Counted from the stretch's first letter, positions 1-13,277 are shown. The stretch: 64,000 nucleotides of DNA from Drosophila pseudoobscura (GCF_009870125.1 NC_046679.1:3906001-3970000), one strand, 5' to 3'. Notes: generated from the sequence alone by a model not told the origin. Program-made: numbers and translations.

Positions 1-2236
1 GGAGTTGAAGATGTTGGCCGTACCTATGGCAATCAGCTCCTGGGAAGCGTCCACCGACTTGCCATTGGCTGAAAGAGTTTGCATTAAAAAAGATCCCAGG
101 ACCTTAGAAAGTGCGGATCACTTACCGAAGGCCTTGCAGATGGCAATGTTCTCCATCAGCGAGATCAGAGGGATCACTATCAGGCCGGAGCCCATGCTGT
201 GTACCATCTCCACGAAGTTCTCGGCAGCGCCATGGCTTGTCTCGTTGGCACTCAGCGAGGTGGGAGGCCACTGTACGCTGGGCAGGCCGGGCGGAATGTC
301 GCCGACCACCCGGAATGGAGCACCGTGCTCCTCACTGTGCAGAAGGTAGCCCATCAGGCAGCAGACTACCACCAGAATGGCATTGCGCGCTGTGCCCACA
401 ATCCAGAGTACTTTGTTCACAACCCTCTGTAAGGAGGAGCACTGCTCCTCATCGTCGGGTCCGATGCGGCAGGAGGAGAGGGAGCGCATCAGGAGCAGGA
501 CCACAATGCAGGTGAGTCCCAAAACTGTGTCGCCGGCTCGTGTGTGCTCGATGTTGTGGAAGACCTGCGTCCAGATCTCCACGAACGTGTTGCCCTTGGC
601 GGTGATGCCCAGCACACTTTGGATCTGGGAGGTGAGAATGATGAGGGAGACGGCGGAGGTGAAGCCGGACGAGACCGGCCCCGAGACGAAGTCAATGAGG
701 AACCCCAGCCCAAAGAGTCCCATCAGCAGCTCCACAATCCCCGACAGCAGACACAGCAGCACCGACTTTTGCCACGATCCCTGGGCCACTTGGAAAGTCA
801 GCAGTGCTACAATGGCCGAGGGACCCATTGGCACATCCTTACAGCTGCCCAGAAATATGTACACAAAGCATCCCAAGAAGGAGGCATACAGACCGTACTA
901 AGAAGGCAAATAAACAGGGATTAGATCATTCTTAAAAGAAGTTCCGACAAAGATTACTCACGGCTACTGGGAGTCCTGCTATTCCCGCATAGGCCAGTGC
1001 CTGGGGAATCACCGTCAGACCCACGGTTATGCCCGCCACCAGATCTCCGACTGCATCCTGGCTGCTGTAACGCGGCAGCCACCCAAGAATGGGCAGTTTT
1101 TTGTGCAGGGTCTTGCGGTTGAAGGTCCTTCTGCTGCACTCCTGCAGCCAGCTCTTGGTGCACTCCACCGTACTCCGCGAGGGCTTCACCTTCTTGCCGT
1201 CCTCGGTCACTGAAGGGTCAAACAGAGAGAGAGAGAGAGAGAGAGAGAGCAGAGGTTAACGAGAGGTCTTTCTAGCCGGAATTTGCAAGCCATGGCGAAA
1301 AAAAACCAACAATGAAATCGTACTTGTTGCATATTTTTGTTATTTTCTGGCAAGTCGTTGGCTTCACTTACGACTGTGATTCATAATCACGTACTACAGA
1401 GCACCTTTTACTATCTGCCCCACTCTACATAGTATATCTCATCTGTTCATTCCCATTTATTATTTAATTGTATTTTTTTTTTGTTTTTTTTTTCTATAGT
1501 TCTCCATGATCTCCGAGAATTTCATTGTCAAGGTCTCTGGGCGGCATTTATCGGGTGAGAAAACGTGGAAAACAATTGGATGTAACAAACGGCACGTTTC
1601 GTATGTCTAAGGCAAAAAAAAAATTGCATTTCCCTGGGAAAAAATTCCTTTCATTGGAATTTAGAATTTTAATAGCTGCCCGATAAGGAACTAATCACAA
1701 CATCTTTAGCTAATGGTTCCAATTTTATTTTTTATTAAATAATTTGCATAACAATTTGTTTTTATTTTTTTGTAATCACAGAAAATTATTGTAAATTTGA
1801 TAGGTTTTTTAAAAAACCTTTACAACAATTTAAATGACCAAAATTGTTCAATTACTTTAATTTGTTTTCACAGTAAATCACTAGTCAATGAATGAAAACC
1901 TCTCGAATCACTCTAATAATTCTGTACAATTTCGTGTACAAAATCTCATAGATTATTAATCAATTTATATAAATTACAGAACCAATCATCCACAATTTCC
2001 TATTTAAAAAGATTATTTCACATATAAACCAAATAAACTTATATCTTCAGACACACTTTTCTATTAGGAGGTATTTTTTAGTAAAACTCACATATGAACT
2101 CCTTGGATCCTTGAGTTCCCACACTGTTGTTGCTGCCTCCATTCTGTTCGCTGAGGTTGGTATGGATGCTGATTGTTGAGCACTTGAATCCATCGTTTAA
2201 GTAGACGTGGTCCGAAGCAGGATTGGACTTCATCAT
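1..2236 (-). CDS. SLC26/SulP-family anion (sulfate) transporter, 5' part, truncated by window edge
   Basis: Four coding exons can be joined in frame on the minus strand: 2236-2092, 1209-962, 897-126 and 68-1, with introns of 882, 64 and 57 bp. This gives the first ~411 residues; the rest lies left of the window. After a ~100-residue polar, cytosolic N-terminus come hydrophobic segments typical of the SulP membrane domain. The run PVAYGLYASFLGCFVYIFLG, built across the exon 2/3 junction, matches the SulP signature region, and DVPMGPSAIVALL and VSGPVSSGFTSAVSLIILTSQ follow. The family exchanges sulfate, bicarbonate, chloride or oxalate at membranes; the substrate cannot be told from sequence. 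The C-terminal STAS domain is not in view. The start is the ATG at 2236 (a second ATG follows directly); in-frame sequence upstream reaches a stop before any other ATG. Several Drosophila paralogues exist, so no symbol is assigned. Confidence 0.9.
1224..1249. repeat. (AG)13 microsatellite in intron 1 of the SLC26 gene
   Basis: Thirteen AG units. On the transcribed strand this is (CT)13, ending ~14 bases before the acceptor of exon 2 (exon starts 1209), so the repeat is in effect the polypyrimidine tract of that splice site. Confidence 0.95.
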
Positions 2237-2596
2237 TCCGGGTATTAGTGTGCGAAGGGGAGTTCCCACAAATGAAACAAAGACTGCCGACAAACTTGCA
2301 GTTAATTATAGTCCCAGTTACGTATAAAAACCTCAAAAACAAAGGCTGCTCTGGGGGCTGACAGCAGGTGAAACTTCTACGAGTGCCGCCTCCGACAATA
2401 AAGTTTATACGATCCAACAGAAGCACGCGCCGCCTGGTACTGGCGGAGTCAGAGGTGTTGCATCTGTATATTGGATGCCTGGTGGGTGCGGAGGGGGGTA
2501 CGATTATTAAGTAACTTTTTCTAGACGCACTGAATCTGTCTCGGAAATGCTCGGTCGGCTCGGCTCTGCTCTTCACACGGCAACGTTTCGAACGAA

Positions 2597-2632
2597 ACTG
2601 TTTTGTACTTGATCCGAACCTTGTCTTTTATA
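2597..2632 (-). promoter_or_regulatory. Candidate TATA/Inr core promoter of the SLC26 gene
   Basis: On the minus strand TATAAAAG (2632-2625) lies about 33 bases upstream of a CAGTT initiator-like site with its A at 2599. The spacing suits a TATA promoter. It would give a leader of ~360 nt before the ATG at 2236. The core TATA is partly palindromic, so orientation is set only by the trailing G and the neighbouring gene. Confidence 0.4.
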
Positions 2633-2639
2633 AAAATCA

Positions 2640-5600
2640 AAACTTTGTTTTCGCTGTTGTCTCGTTGTGTCGTCATCGTCGTTATCGTTTCTCACTATAA
2701 TATCCGAGTCGATTCGGGTCTCAAACTAAGTTTTTGTTTGGGTTTGGGTTTGGGAAGCCGCACCTGATCGTCGTTTTACCTACAATAATCGTGGATGTGC
2801 GTTAAACAGATAATCAACCATAAGAAAAATGGACATGGAAAAAGGCAGCAGACAGTAGGCAGCAGGGAGTAGGGAGCAAGGGTGAGACCCAAAAATGATA
2901 TAAGGTTCGGTTCCCATTGCGTGTTTTCCACTCCGCTTTGCGGCACTAAGTGCTCGAATTTCAGATTTTCGGTTGAATGGAAAGGAAGTTGTAAATTCTT
3001 TTCGTATTAGTCCGCAATTATTTGTGTGGCTCGGCAATTTTCGAGACAATTTCCCAACACGTGAGCGTTTGTCACTTGTCTTATTTTGTTTTGTTATTTT
3101 CTCTCATATTTCTGAAAAAATTCAATGGAAAGTTACCCAAAACACACACGAGGCGTGGGAGGAGTCAGAGACACAGAGATTTTTTGGGGTGTTTCTTGAG
3201 TTTTTGTTTTTTAAAATTTTCCATTCATTGGAGTGCATTTCATTTGAGTCATTTCTTTGTCTTTCAAACGAGTTCTAGTCGGGGGATTACCATGGAGGAT
3301 GGAGCAGATCAGTCTGCCAAGTGTTAACTTCTTCAAACCAGATTCGACTGGATCGCTCTGCTTCTGCTGCTGCTGCACACCAAATCACTCTATAAATGCG
3401 TGATGATTGGGTCTTACATATAGAAATTACAGGTATACATATGAAGAGACAAGTGCTCGTACCTGGGTTTTGGCTTAGTTTCTTTTGTCTCCGTACTTCG
3501 ACTGGTAGGGGGTTCATTTTCTTGGAAATTTGTAAGCCGGGCTGGAAATCAGCCCAGCCTTTAATGTAGGTAGCCCTTTTGGAAAGCATTTACATTTTGC
3601 ATCAGTTTTTAAATTTTTACATGCGCAACAGAATTTGCACCAGGATTGCCTGCTCCTCTATCGAACAATATTTCATGACTACAGCGTTTTCCACTCAATC
3701 CACTCCAAGCAAAGCCACCTGCCATCGATGCCGCATCAACAATTAATTGTTTACCTCGGAAATATTAGTCGCAGGCATTCTAAACATTTTCGAGATGAAC
3801 TTGACACTTTGAGAAAGAATGGGGTTGGACCCTCTTCTCTAGATATGGCCAAGGCGCAAACAAAAGCCGATACCAAAAAATGTCATGGATAAATAAATAC
3901 ATAGACATAGAGCCGTATAATATTAAAATGCTGCTTTCGGTGACAGCTTGGGGTCGACGCGGTTTCCAAGGGAAATGCGAGAATTGAGGCTAAACATAAA
4001 ATGTGCCTTAATATTTTTGTAAATATTTAGATATCAATTTGTAAATGCATTTCAGATCGACCCCAATGTGATTTCAAAAGGTTGTCGCATAACGATGGGG
4101 AAAACTAGAAAAAATGCATATTTAATAGTAGTTTTAGGTGGAAACTTTCTATGGACCTCGGGTCGGGGAGTTATTTATAGGCCGTTTAGCTGAAGTTGAT
4201 TGGGTTTGTTCGTGTTATTTTCATAAATTATGGCGATAAAATTGCTAATTTATGGCATTTGTTGAGGCATTGCACTTGGAATTCAAGATGAACATCAAAA
4301 TTCAAACAGACATTGCCAAAAAGCTTCCTAGACAGCCACTGAAGCTGTGACAGATGGAATTATTTAAATTAATTGAAACGGGCTTCATATGATAAAAGGC
4401 CATAAATATCATTGTCTTTAGAGTCTGGCCAAGTTCAGAGACGAATCGGCAAGCGTACCGTTTCGGTCTCTGCTACCCAGTATATTGTGAGGTGTTTGAG
4501 GATGGTAGATCGAGTGGTGGTAAAGATTTCGGAAACACAGATCTAAACCTAAAAGGAAAGAAACACAGATCCTTCGATCCAATGCCAGCTATAGATATTG
4601 TATGTTCCCTACATCATTCAGTCCATTGTAGTTTTTATCAAAGACTTTTAACTTCATCTTTCCCTTCCTAAAACTTTACTGAGTATCCCCTTAGTCGAAT
4701 GACACACCTTCCCCACTGTCTTACACGTTTTAAAAAAGATTCGGGGCTTTTTTGTTTATTGTGGTTTGTTGTTGTTGTGCATTTCGTTTCCTAAACGCAG
4801 TCCAATGACTTGAATACGATTCGAGTGTCATCAGTCAGCTGGCCGTAGTTTATTGGCCAAAACATATTTATTTACTTAGAAAGAGACGTCAAGACGCCGG
4901 CAACAGGTTTCCCTCCATTCATTGAGATCCCAGATCTTGATGGAGAGGCAAAGGCAAAAACGTAGAGGTATATCCCGCCGGTTGATGAAGTTTCAGCTGA
5001 TTTTGGATGTTGTCAAACAAGCTGGCGCCCGAGATAATGCCATGAATGCTCAAGTTATTCGAATAAAACGAGTACTCCTCATATACATAATCGAACACTC
5101 TAAATGCTTTTTCCTTTGTTTTGTTTTATTTTTAACTATTATTTTGAGAGACTGAGAGAGAGAGAGAGGCAGACAGCGGGGGTGTGGTGGGCGTTTTATT
5201 CAATTTGTGTTAATTGCATTTCAGTTGAAGCTTCCCCCTAACGTAATAATTGTACCGGTACTCGAATTTAATTAAAGTTTACTTACACGAATTTACGTAT
5301 ATGTCGGTAACTTTTTTTGAGACTGCCCCAGACAGGTGTGCAACAGAGTTGTGCCCTCAAAGTGGTTTCCAAAAAATACATATATGTTATTCAGAAAGGA
5401 AGCTACAGACCGATCGGTGTCACAATTGAGACTAAATTTATAAAATAAGCCGTAAAAACTCCTGAAGTATCTTCAACATCCCAACAATTTACAAGCTAAT
5501 ATTTAGCATATTTTTTGTAGAGAAAACCGTAATCACATTATTATCCGGCTAATAAACCGAACTATGACTAACAGGAAGTTATACACTTAATGGCCAACTA

Positions 5601-8600
5601 CAATTGTTTGGTGGTTTTGTTTACTTTTTTCCCACTTTTTTCGAGCGTTTGGCTTACGGCCCAAATTACAGGCCCAATTGCAAAATATATTTCACATCCC
5701 TGAAAAATTTCCACAAGGGGCGTAGCTCAGGCAGAGCGACTGGGCGTGGCTGATTACCCTGTAATTTGTACAGAGCCCAGCAATCTGTGAGCTGTCGTCC
5801 AATCTAATGAGATTTGCTTCCGATCTTCCAGCCGTTTCTAGACTTTTTATGGTCGAAAGCTGTAATTGGTAACACATCATTGGAGCCGGTGGGAAGCAGG
5901 GTTTTCGGGGGATGCAAGCATGTGTGGCTTATCATGTGAAAATTACGTATACGCTATGGCAGCCTGCTCTACAGCGATAGACACGTGCCAGCTGTGCTCT
6001 GGGCCCCGCATTCAGGTGCATTTTAGTTGATTTTTATAGCAAGATTAAGTCGTTACGTACATACTTTATTGAGGTATTGAGGAATTTATTTTGCACATAT
6101 TTTCAAGTGCGAATGTAATATAATACACTGTCTATAAATTGGAACAAAATTACTAATTCAAAATTGATAATTTCCTTGATCGAAAATTGGTTTCTCTGTT
6201 CTCTGTTTAGGTAACAAAGTTTGCCGCCACTTTAGATGCCATATTTCAGTTTTATTTTCAATTTCCGAAAGTGTTCTCATTTAAATGGTCGTAAAGTAAA
6301 TTGCGGAACGTGACTGTAAAAGTTTTGGTAATAATTTGAAAGCCTGAATAAGTGGATGCCGGCTTTTAAATGTGACTTATGCTGATGTCCACAGCTGTGT
6401 CGATAATTCTTCTGCTGAAAATTGTGCTAAAAACCAAGTCCACAATGCCCCCAAAATATTGAGTTCCCTTTTGGACAGTGCTACGTGAATGGCTCAATTG
6501 TTAATGTTCAAAGCATGCCAATGGGGCTCTGACTAAATATGGATCGTTTATTTTCGTATTTCCTATACTCAGAATTTAAGGGATCCTCCACAAAAACAAT
6601 CAGTCATCAATTTTTGGTCAAACGCAGGTCAAGCTAACTTTGAACAAATCGCTCAAGTCTTTCTAAAAGGGGTTTCATAATCTGTTTCCAACTCCGTCTG
6701 AGTTATCTTATAAGGCAGGTCCCAAGTGGGATGTCTGCTGCCGGCTTCTGTTTGATTTGATTTGAATATTTATGAATTTATTGTTTTGATGCGGCGGATT
6801 TCGGGTTTGTGATAATTTTGCGATTTTTATGCAAAACGCGTTTCACTCTCCGCCGATTACGCAGCAAAGAAAACCACAACTTGAATCAGTGCGGATTCTT
6901 ATCTATCCCATAAAGATCAAACATTAAAATAACTTAAGACGTTGTCATTGAGGTTTTTATGTCTTTTGTTGCATGCAGGCGACGGCGACGCCTTTGTCTG
7001 AGACTAAAAAACTACCTAGAACCAGTTTCAACAGCTACTATCCATTATCACACGAGGCGACAGTGCGTTTCAGAATATTTGGGAGGGCTCTAATAAAGGG
7101 GGTTTCTCTGGGACCCTCATTTAGTCACTTGATTTTGCATGGTATATAAACGAAATGCGACTGCATCTTTGGCTTAAACGTTAGTTAATCGACCACTTTA
7201 GGAAATCTACGCTTTGAGCACGTTCATGGGGTTCCGTCACGTAATCTAATTAATTTCCCCGGCCGCGTGCAAATAGTTCTCGAATAGTCACCACGTAACA
7301 TAAGGTATTCTTTTAAGTGCAGAGTTTAGTAAGAGCAGTAAAATGTACACAATAATATTTTTGGCTTTGGTTTAGACGAGTTTCCGTAGTGATCTTCAAT
7401 GATTCATTTAATTGACACCTCATTGAGAGGATTATAAAATTAGCACATTTTATGCTGTCTTTCAATGCGAATTAGCATGTGGCTTCGGCTTTGAGGGAGT
7501 CATAAACATTTTGGTAATCGGTTAACGTTAAAAGTTAATCGACCATTCAAATTGCGTCAATTGGAAGGCTAAAAAAAGTTGCGAAAAAGCAGAAGATCGC
7601 CAAAATATATTTACAACTTTCGAAATGGGAATTTCCCTTACGGTCGCTGTCTCTGTCTTGTTTCTGTGGCTGTCCCTGGCTTTTATCTGAGGCTGTATCC
7701 ATGGCTCTGCCTCTATCTGTACGATATAGAGTCTGATGTCATATCTGAAATATCTCATGGGCTTACCCCTTGGGAGCGGTGATGGGGGCGTGGATACCCC
7801 CAATTACAGTTGGAATGCCAGCTGCTGTGGTTTTTTCCCTCTATTCAGTTGTGGCCCAAACGTTTTATTGTTTCGCCTCGATCAAATGACACCGGAAACG
7901 CGATTCCATTGACTTTGGCCCGCGTCAAACTTTAGTTTTCTAGCGCATTCTAATATAAGTTTATTGAATATTTATGTGCGCACACTATTTCGAATAGTAT
8001 TTTTGGCACTCGCCTAATTCTTATGCAAATGCACTAAGACCTCACACACAAACACGCGCACACACTCTCACTCGCTTCCGATGCAGGTCGATCTTCGTTC
8101 TGTCTTCGTTTCCTTTTCTTTGCGGTCTCTTTCGCGCAACCGCTGAGACCCAGCCAGCTGAATCGGTAAAGTACACAAGCGTAACTGTTGTTTGGAGCCC
8201 AATCGGTTCGGCCGTCACCTGTTGTCAAAGCTACATTAAAGAGAAGGTACGTCCGTTCTGCTCCAGCCTCTCTTCGGCTCGCCCTCTGTTACATGCATTA
8301 CAACACAGTAGAGACTGCCCCACCTTCTATTGAACATAGCTTTCCTTCGGCAATTGAGCGTGTAATTGGTTGCGACAAGCTTCCAAGCTGAGCTTTGGTG
8401 AGCTTACACTCTCTTTTTCTCTCTTTGCGTCTTTCTCTCTTTTTTTGTTTGAGGTGAGAAATTTGAAAGTAAACAGCGAAAGGCGTTGGCATTACAAATT
8501 ATATTTACATGCTAATAACATCTTGTAATATATACAATAATCTATTTTAATCAATGTCGATTAGGTATCGATTAAGGTTAGATAACGTTTAATTTGACAA

Positions 8601-10020
8601 TGCGGTTAACTCAGTTCAATGGAACACATTTCACTGGTCGTACATCCTTGAATATTGAATAGTTTGAGAAAGGTATAAAGAGAAAGTTGCTAGAACCGAG
8701 AAGAGTTATGTTCTAGAACACATAGAAAGTTTAGGCTAATATTTTGATAATTCTAAAAACAAAAATAAACTCAATGATCTCACTAATGATTCGATTTAAA
8801 TGTAGCCGAATAACCGAATACCGAATAACTATTTAAGACCAGCTATTCAATTCAACTGAAAAAACATTCCCAATAAATAATTTGTTGCTGGTCATATCAG
8901 TCCTTCAATCACCGTCCTACGAATATTCTGCCCTTTCTCTTGTGAGTCTATGGTATCGAACGATCAATATTTAAAATATATATTACTCTTTAATAAGTGC
9001 CAATTTATTTGGATAGAATCTGTGTCCCATTTTCCGTCCGAGCTCATGTAATGAAAAAGTTTAGTCAAAATCGATGATGTCTTTGTCCTTTGCCTTTGGT
9101 TTAAAATATTTGTAATATCATAATTTTTATGATGGGTTTTAATACGTATTTCGAATATTAAAGGACCAAGACAGGTAAATAATTGCTCCTCCTCTTCAGC
9201 AACATTCAGTAAGGCACCGACTTATGAATATTCTGCCATTTGCCAAGAGGGATTCATCAAAACGTATTTTATTCTCTCCTGATGAAAGGGAAATGTCATT
9301 TCAACTAGAACGCTCTAAACAATCAATTGTCGCTTACCATCCATCATTAACTAGTAAAAAAAAAAGCGTTTTTAATCTTTTTATTATTAAATAATATCAT
9401 ATATAACTGCTACGGACAAAACGTTTTCAATGGGGAAAAAGTTCATAACTTGGGAGGCATCTTTGAGCTGAAATCAAAGCTGCCAGGACCTCAAATATTA
9501 TGGTATTGATATATGGATAGATCTCTTTTCATTGATTTGATTGTGGGCTGTGAGCTCGTAAAGCTATTCCATTTTGGATACATACAAAAATTAAAATGTT
9601 TCACATTTGTAATTGCGATGTTAAGCGATCTGAATGCCATTCACAGTGCAGTGAGAAAATGTTGCTTATTGAATATATGCGTTTTTTCTTTTTTTTCCTT
9701 TTTTTTATAATTGTTGGACACACATCTGAGTACATATAAAATTACAATAAAATTGTGCAGACATTTGTTAATGTTTTTGTAGAATTAATTTCGTTTTACT
9801 AATTTGTGGAATACAGACTAGGGGTTGGTTAGGGGATCTATAGAAAACCATTATCAGATAATATATATTGTTCTGTATATCGTATTGTATAACGCGACCT
9901 TGGGTGAGAAGCGAATAAAATTGACGGTGGTATATATGAAACTTATACAATAGAACGACCTTTAGGCTAATGGCGATTGTAACTACATATATCTTTATTC
10001 TTTCCTTTCCTTTCCTTCTT
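2640..10020. other. Gene-free stretch between the SLC26 gene and the cysteine-rich gene
   Basis: AT-rich sequence with many homopolymer runs and only short, compositionally biased open frames on either strand. I saw no spliced gene, tRNA or intact transposon. A short GA run lies near 5155-5167, and a CA-rich patch followed by CT-rich tracts near 8040-8450. The 5' parts of the SLC26 transcript may extend into its left end. Confidence 0.6.
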
Positions 10021-10023
10021 CTT

Positions 10024-10029
10024 TTTATT
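10024..10029 (-). terminator. Polyadenylation signal of the cysteine-rich gene
   Basis: AATAAA on the minus strand about 127 nt after the stop codon at 10156. A second copy lies at 9993-9998. Confidence 0.5.
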
Positions 10030-10155
10030 TGGTGAGGGCGATGGGGGATATGATCTCTTTGAATTGGTTTTACTGAGGCACATTTGATGGATCACTAAAG
10101 GGAGATAAACGCCAAGCTTCGATTCGATTCGTCGTAAGTCCCGTCTTCCCGGCTT

Positions 10156-12840
10156 CTAGAAATGCTTCCGCATGTGGGCGGACACCACGAAGGGCGCCAG
10201 CAGCGAGCAGATTGACATCAACATATTGACCAGACCCTGAAGACTGGCTGTAATTTGAAGGGGGGGTAATTCATTGGGAGTTGTCATTATGTACAGCCCT
10301 ACTCCTCTACTTACCTCCGCTGCAGATGTCATGGAGTATGTCCTCCACGTAGCCGTTGTCATTGTCGCAGAGACACAATTTGGTCTTGCTCGACATGAAC
10401 TTGGAGACGCCGATAGTGCGGTTGCTGTTCTCATACTGGCAGACCATTCCGTCCTCACAGTCGTTGTTGCTGTTGCACTTGTGGCGCAGTCCTGAAATTA
10501 TTTAAATTGAAATAAATCATTCATCCCTATAGATAGATGTTTTGTCATCCCTTTATTCGAAAGCGAAGGATCGATTCATCTAAGATAAACCCTTAATAAT
10601 ACTGATGTCAACCAATTTGGTAAGCCTGCAGTACACCATTCGATATAAGCAAGGGAATAGGGTATTCATGGTTCAAAACATGTTTGTAGGAACCTTTTCC
10701 TTAGCTCCTAGCACTGGCTACTTTGTAGGCATGCCAATATCGTACGAGTATGAGTATATACGAGGTAATGCATATCATCACAATTTGCTCAGCATTTTCT
10801 GTGCATGTCACAAATTGGCACTGCGGCGATTTCCATTACCATTTGGATGTTCTCTCGGTTCCAGTCACGACATCCTAACATAAATCCCTTCTTCGACATG
10901 GCGCTGCCATAAAGGAAAGGCCTCCGTTTTAGGCCGTCCCTTCCGTCCACCCAAGTAGGTCCTGAATGCAATGGAAGAGAGTAAGAAAGCCAAGGGGGAA
11001 CAATGGCGCAGACCCAAGGATCCAAGTATCCAAGGAGCCCAAAAGCCGAGGAGCACAAGTGTGAATTGCGCACGAAAACTAAATAAATAAAAAGCAGGCA
11101 AACACAGGCCCAAGGAGAGTACGGGGGCGGTGTGGGATGAGAAGGGGGGTCTCTGGTAATATCCATCTGGATGGATGCTTTGTTTAATTCTCATTTAGGT
11201 GGCGCCTTGGACATCACACATCGCCGTACGACCTGCCTGACTGCCTGTCTACCTGCCACTTGAGGCACATCAAGAAACTGACACAGAAGCAGGTGAGAAC
11301 AGAAAGCAGCAACAGCAGCCTCTTAAATAATAAATGTAATGTGCATGTCTTAGCAATTAGTTGACGTTTTGTTGGCTGTTCTATTTCCAGAATCTAGCCA
11401 ACGGAATCTATTCCAAAACAACCAGAAAGAACTGTTACAGACTAGAGGAAGTACTCGAATGGAATACAAACTGAATAATCGGCTACAGGACTCATCAAAT
11501 TGAAGTATATCTGGAATATAGATCTGCAAATAGTTATGTGCAAAATTAATTCAAAATTTGAAGAACCCAAACTGATCAATATTTATTCTTATAATCGAAT
11601 GTATCCCATGCTCGAATTAGGATACACTTTTAGAAATATTTCTAGTGGTTTTCCTCTACATTTTCCTTAAAATATCTTACCTTTGAGTACATCCGGACAG
11701 TTCCCAGCCGCGGGTGCCGAGTCATCGCCGCACAGGCAACGCATTTTGTAGTCGTTGGGGTCCTTAACACAGCTGGTGCGATCTATCGCTGTACAGTCAT
11801 CATGGGCACTGCACTCGCGTCCTTTGACTGTTTAAATCAAATCAAATCAAATCAAATCAAATGTAATTAAGAGAATGTTAAACGTTGAAAGTTTGTTCAA
11901 CTAATTCCACACTAATTGTATGATTATTGCCCCACAAATTATCGGTTACTAAGCCTATCTATTCCATCTACTAGTTCACCAACTCCACCTCTAACACATT
12001 GCCCACCCAAGCCACACACTCACTGCCTGCCACACTATGGTATTGTACCTATTGGTTCATGCCCCCGACTAATGTCCGTGATTTGGGCTGGGAGCGTGGG
12101 TTGTCATTGCATTTGAGTGACTTGTTTGATCAATTCCTGATTTATGTGGGCCGCTGTTTCTGTTCTATGGGCATGTCATTCAATTGCTTTGGCGCCCTGC
12201 CATAATTATTATTCCATTTATTTAAGGGGGAAATTCAAAGACAATCGAATGATAATGGATTCGCTTTCGGATACTAGTATTTGTATGGCAATTATGATTC
12301 TGAAAGTCTTAATTACCGATTTATGGGCAATCCAAAGGGCTCAAATGTTGTATTCTATACCATAATTATGTTAATTCTTTAAGGGAATGTTTATGTTTGA
12401 ATATTGCTTCAAATTAATTATTGTCTGGAACATTCTTAAAGATCTATAGAAAGATATAAACCTTGCATATTTCTAATAGTGCCCCTTCTTCTAATAAAAC
12501 TATACTACCCTTAGGTTTAAATTCCAACAAATCTCAGATAAACAGGCTCGAAAAAGGTATGAGTTTTAAGCCTCCCCTTACCCAATTATAACCCCTAAAA
12601 TCACCGATTTAACCAGCTCAAATCTTGACCTTCCCACAAATTCCTCCAAATCAAATTCAAGTGCCCGAAGCCCCCTCCCCATTCTTTGCACTTACCAATG
12701 GGCATATGGGTGGGCGGCGGCCCGTTATTGGTCTTTCCGAAGGTGGTCAATGCCGTGGAGCTGACCCCGAAGAGGATGATGAAGACGCCGAAGAGCATGG
12801 TCAGGCTGCCGCATTGTGTGAAGCGCTTCAGGGGCTGCAT
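10156..12840 (-). CDS. Small secreted/membrane-tethered protein with two six-cysteine units
   Basis: Four exons join in frame: 12840-12696, 11827-11681, 10491-10315 and 10247-10156, giving 186 residues. Residues 13-31 are a hydrophobic signal peptide. Exon 2 encodes CX5CX7CX10CXCX10C, and exon 3 encodes CX5CX5CX21CXCX14C: two units with the same cysteine order, each on one exon with phase-1 introns on both sides, as expected from exon duplication. The pattern recalls EB-type cysteine-rich modules, but I do not assign a family. Exon 4 encodes a hydrophobic tail (LVNMLMSICSLLAPFVVS) ending in a few basic residues. The tail could be a GPI signal, with an SGA site just before it, or a single membrane span. 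An in-frame ATG further upstream (12957) exists; the start at 12840 is chosen because the signal peptide follows it directly. Function unknown; probably extracellular, disulfide-bonded. Confidence 0.8.
11834..11862. repeat. (AAATC)5.8 pentanucleotide microsatellite next to a splice acceptor
   Basis: Almost six perfect AAATC units in intron 1 of the cysteine-rich gene. On the transcribed strand the GATTT units end only about six bases before exon 2 (starts 11827), so the repeat occupies the place of the polypyrimidine tract. Confidence 0.95.
12524..12560 (+). repeat. Possible fragment of the dispersed repeat found near Sec13 and DNA polymerase epsilon
   Basis: The 14-mer AACAGGCTCGAAAA and preceding AATCTC match the copy at 24538-24656. 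It lies in intron 1 of the cysteine-rich gene, and similarity is lost on the right. Short enough to be chance. Confidence 0.3.
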
Positions 12841-13277
12841 TTCGGATGGTTTCGCGTGGGTGTTCGTGGGGGGCGAAGGACAAAGCCAAAATCGAAATCG
12901 AGTCTGAGGTCGAAGCTTAGTTTTGGAATGGATTTCGCAGGTGTTATATAAAATCACGGCACACTAACGAATCTGTTCTCCCTCTCCCAGGGAATTTCTC
13001 ACGCACTTTGAAAACTGAAAAACTGCCCAGAGGCTTCAAGTCGGTTTGTTTAGTGGATTATTCTTCTACTCTTTAGTTGTTTTTGCGAGGCAATTTTATG
13101 CAAATTTTCACACCAAAATTGTTTCCGGTAGAAAGGCCGAAACAAAACTAAACCGCACGGAAGGCGTTGACGCTCAAACGGGCCACTAAAAATCCTTTAA
13201 AATTTGTACAACTTGTATGGGTATTTGGTATGGTTGTTTTCCCTTAGATGGTCTCTCCCGATGAGGGTCTTGAAAGC

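Noticed and set aside
8890-9260. GAATATTCTGCC repeated near 8925 and 9226
   Set aside because: Similarity covers only ~12-15 bp and GAATATTC is palindromic; likely chance.
10789-11194. Two overlapping minus-strand frames of 125 and 109 codons
   Set aside because: Lie inside intron 2 of the cysteine-rich gene, with no start context, domain or splice link to it.
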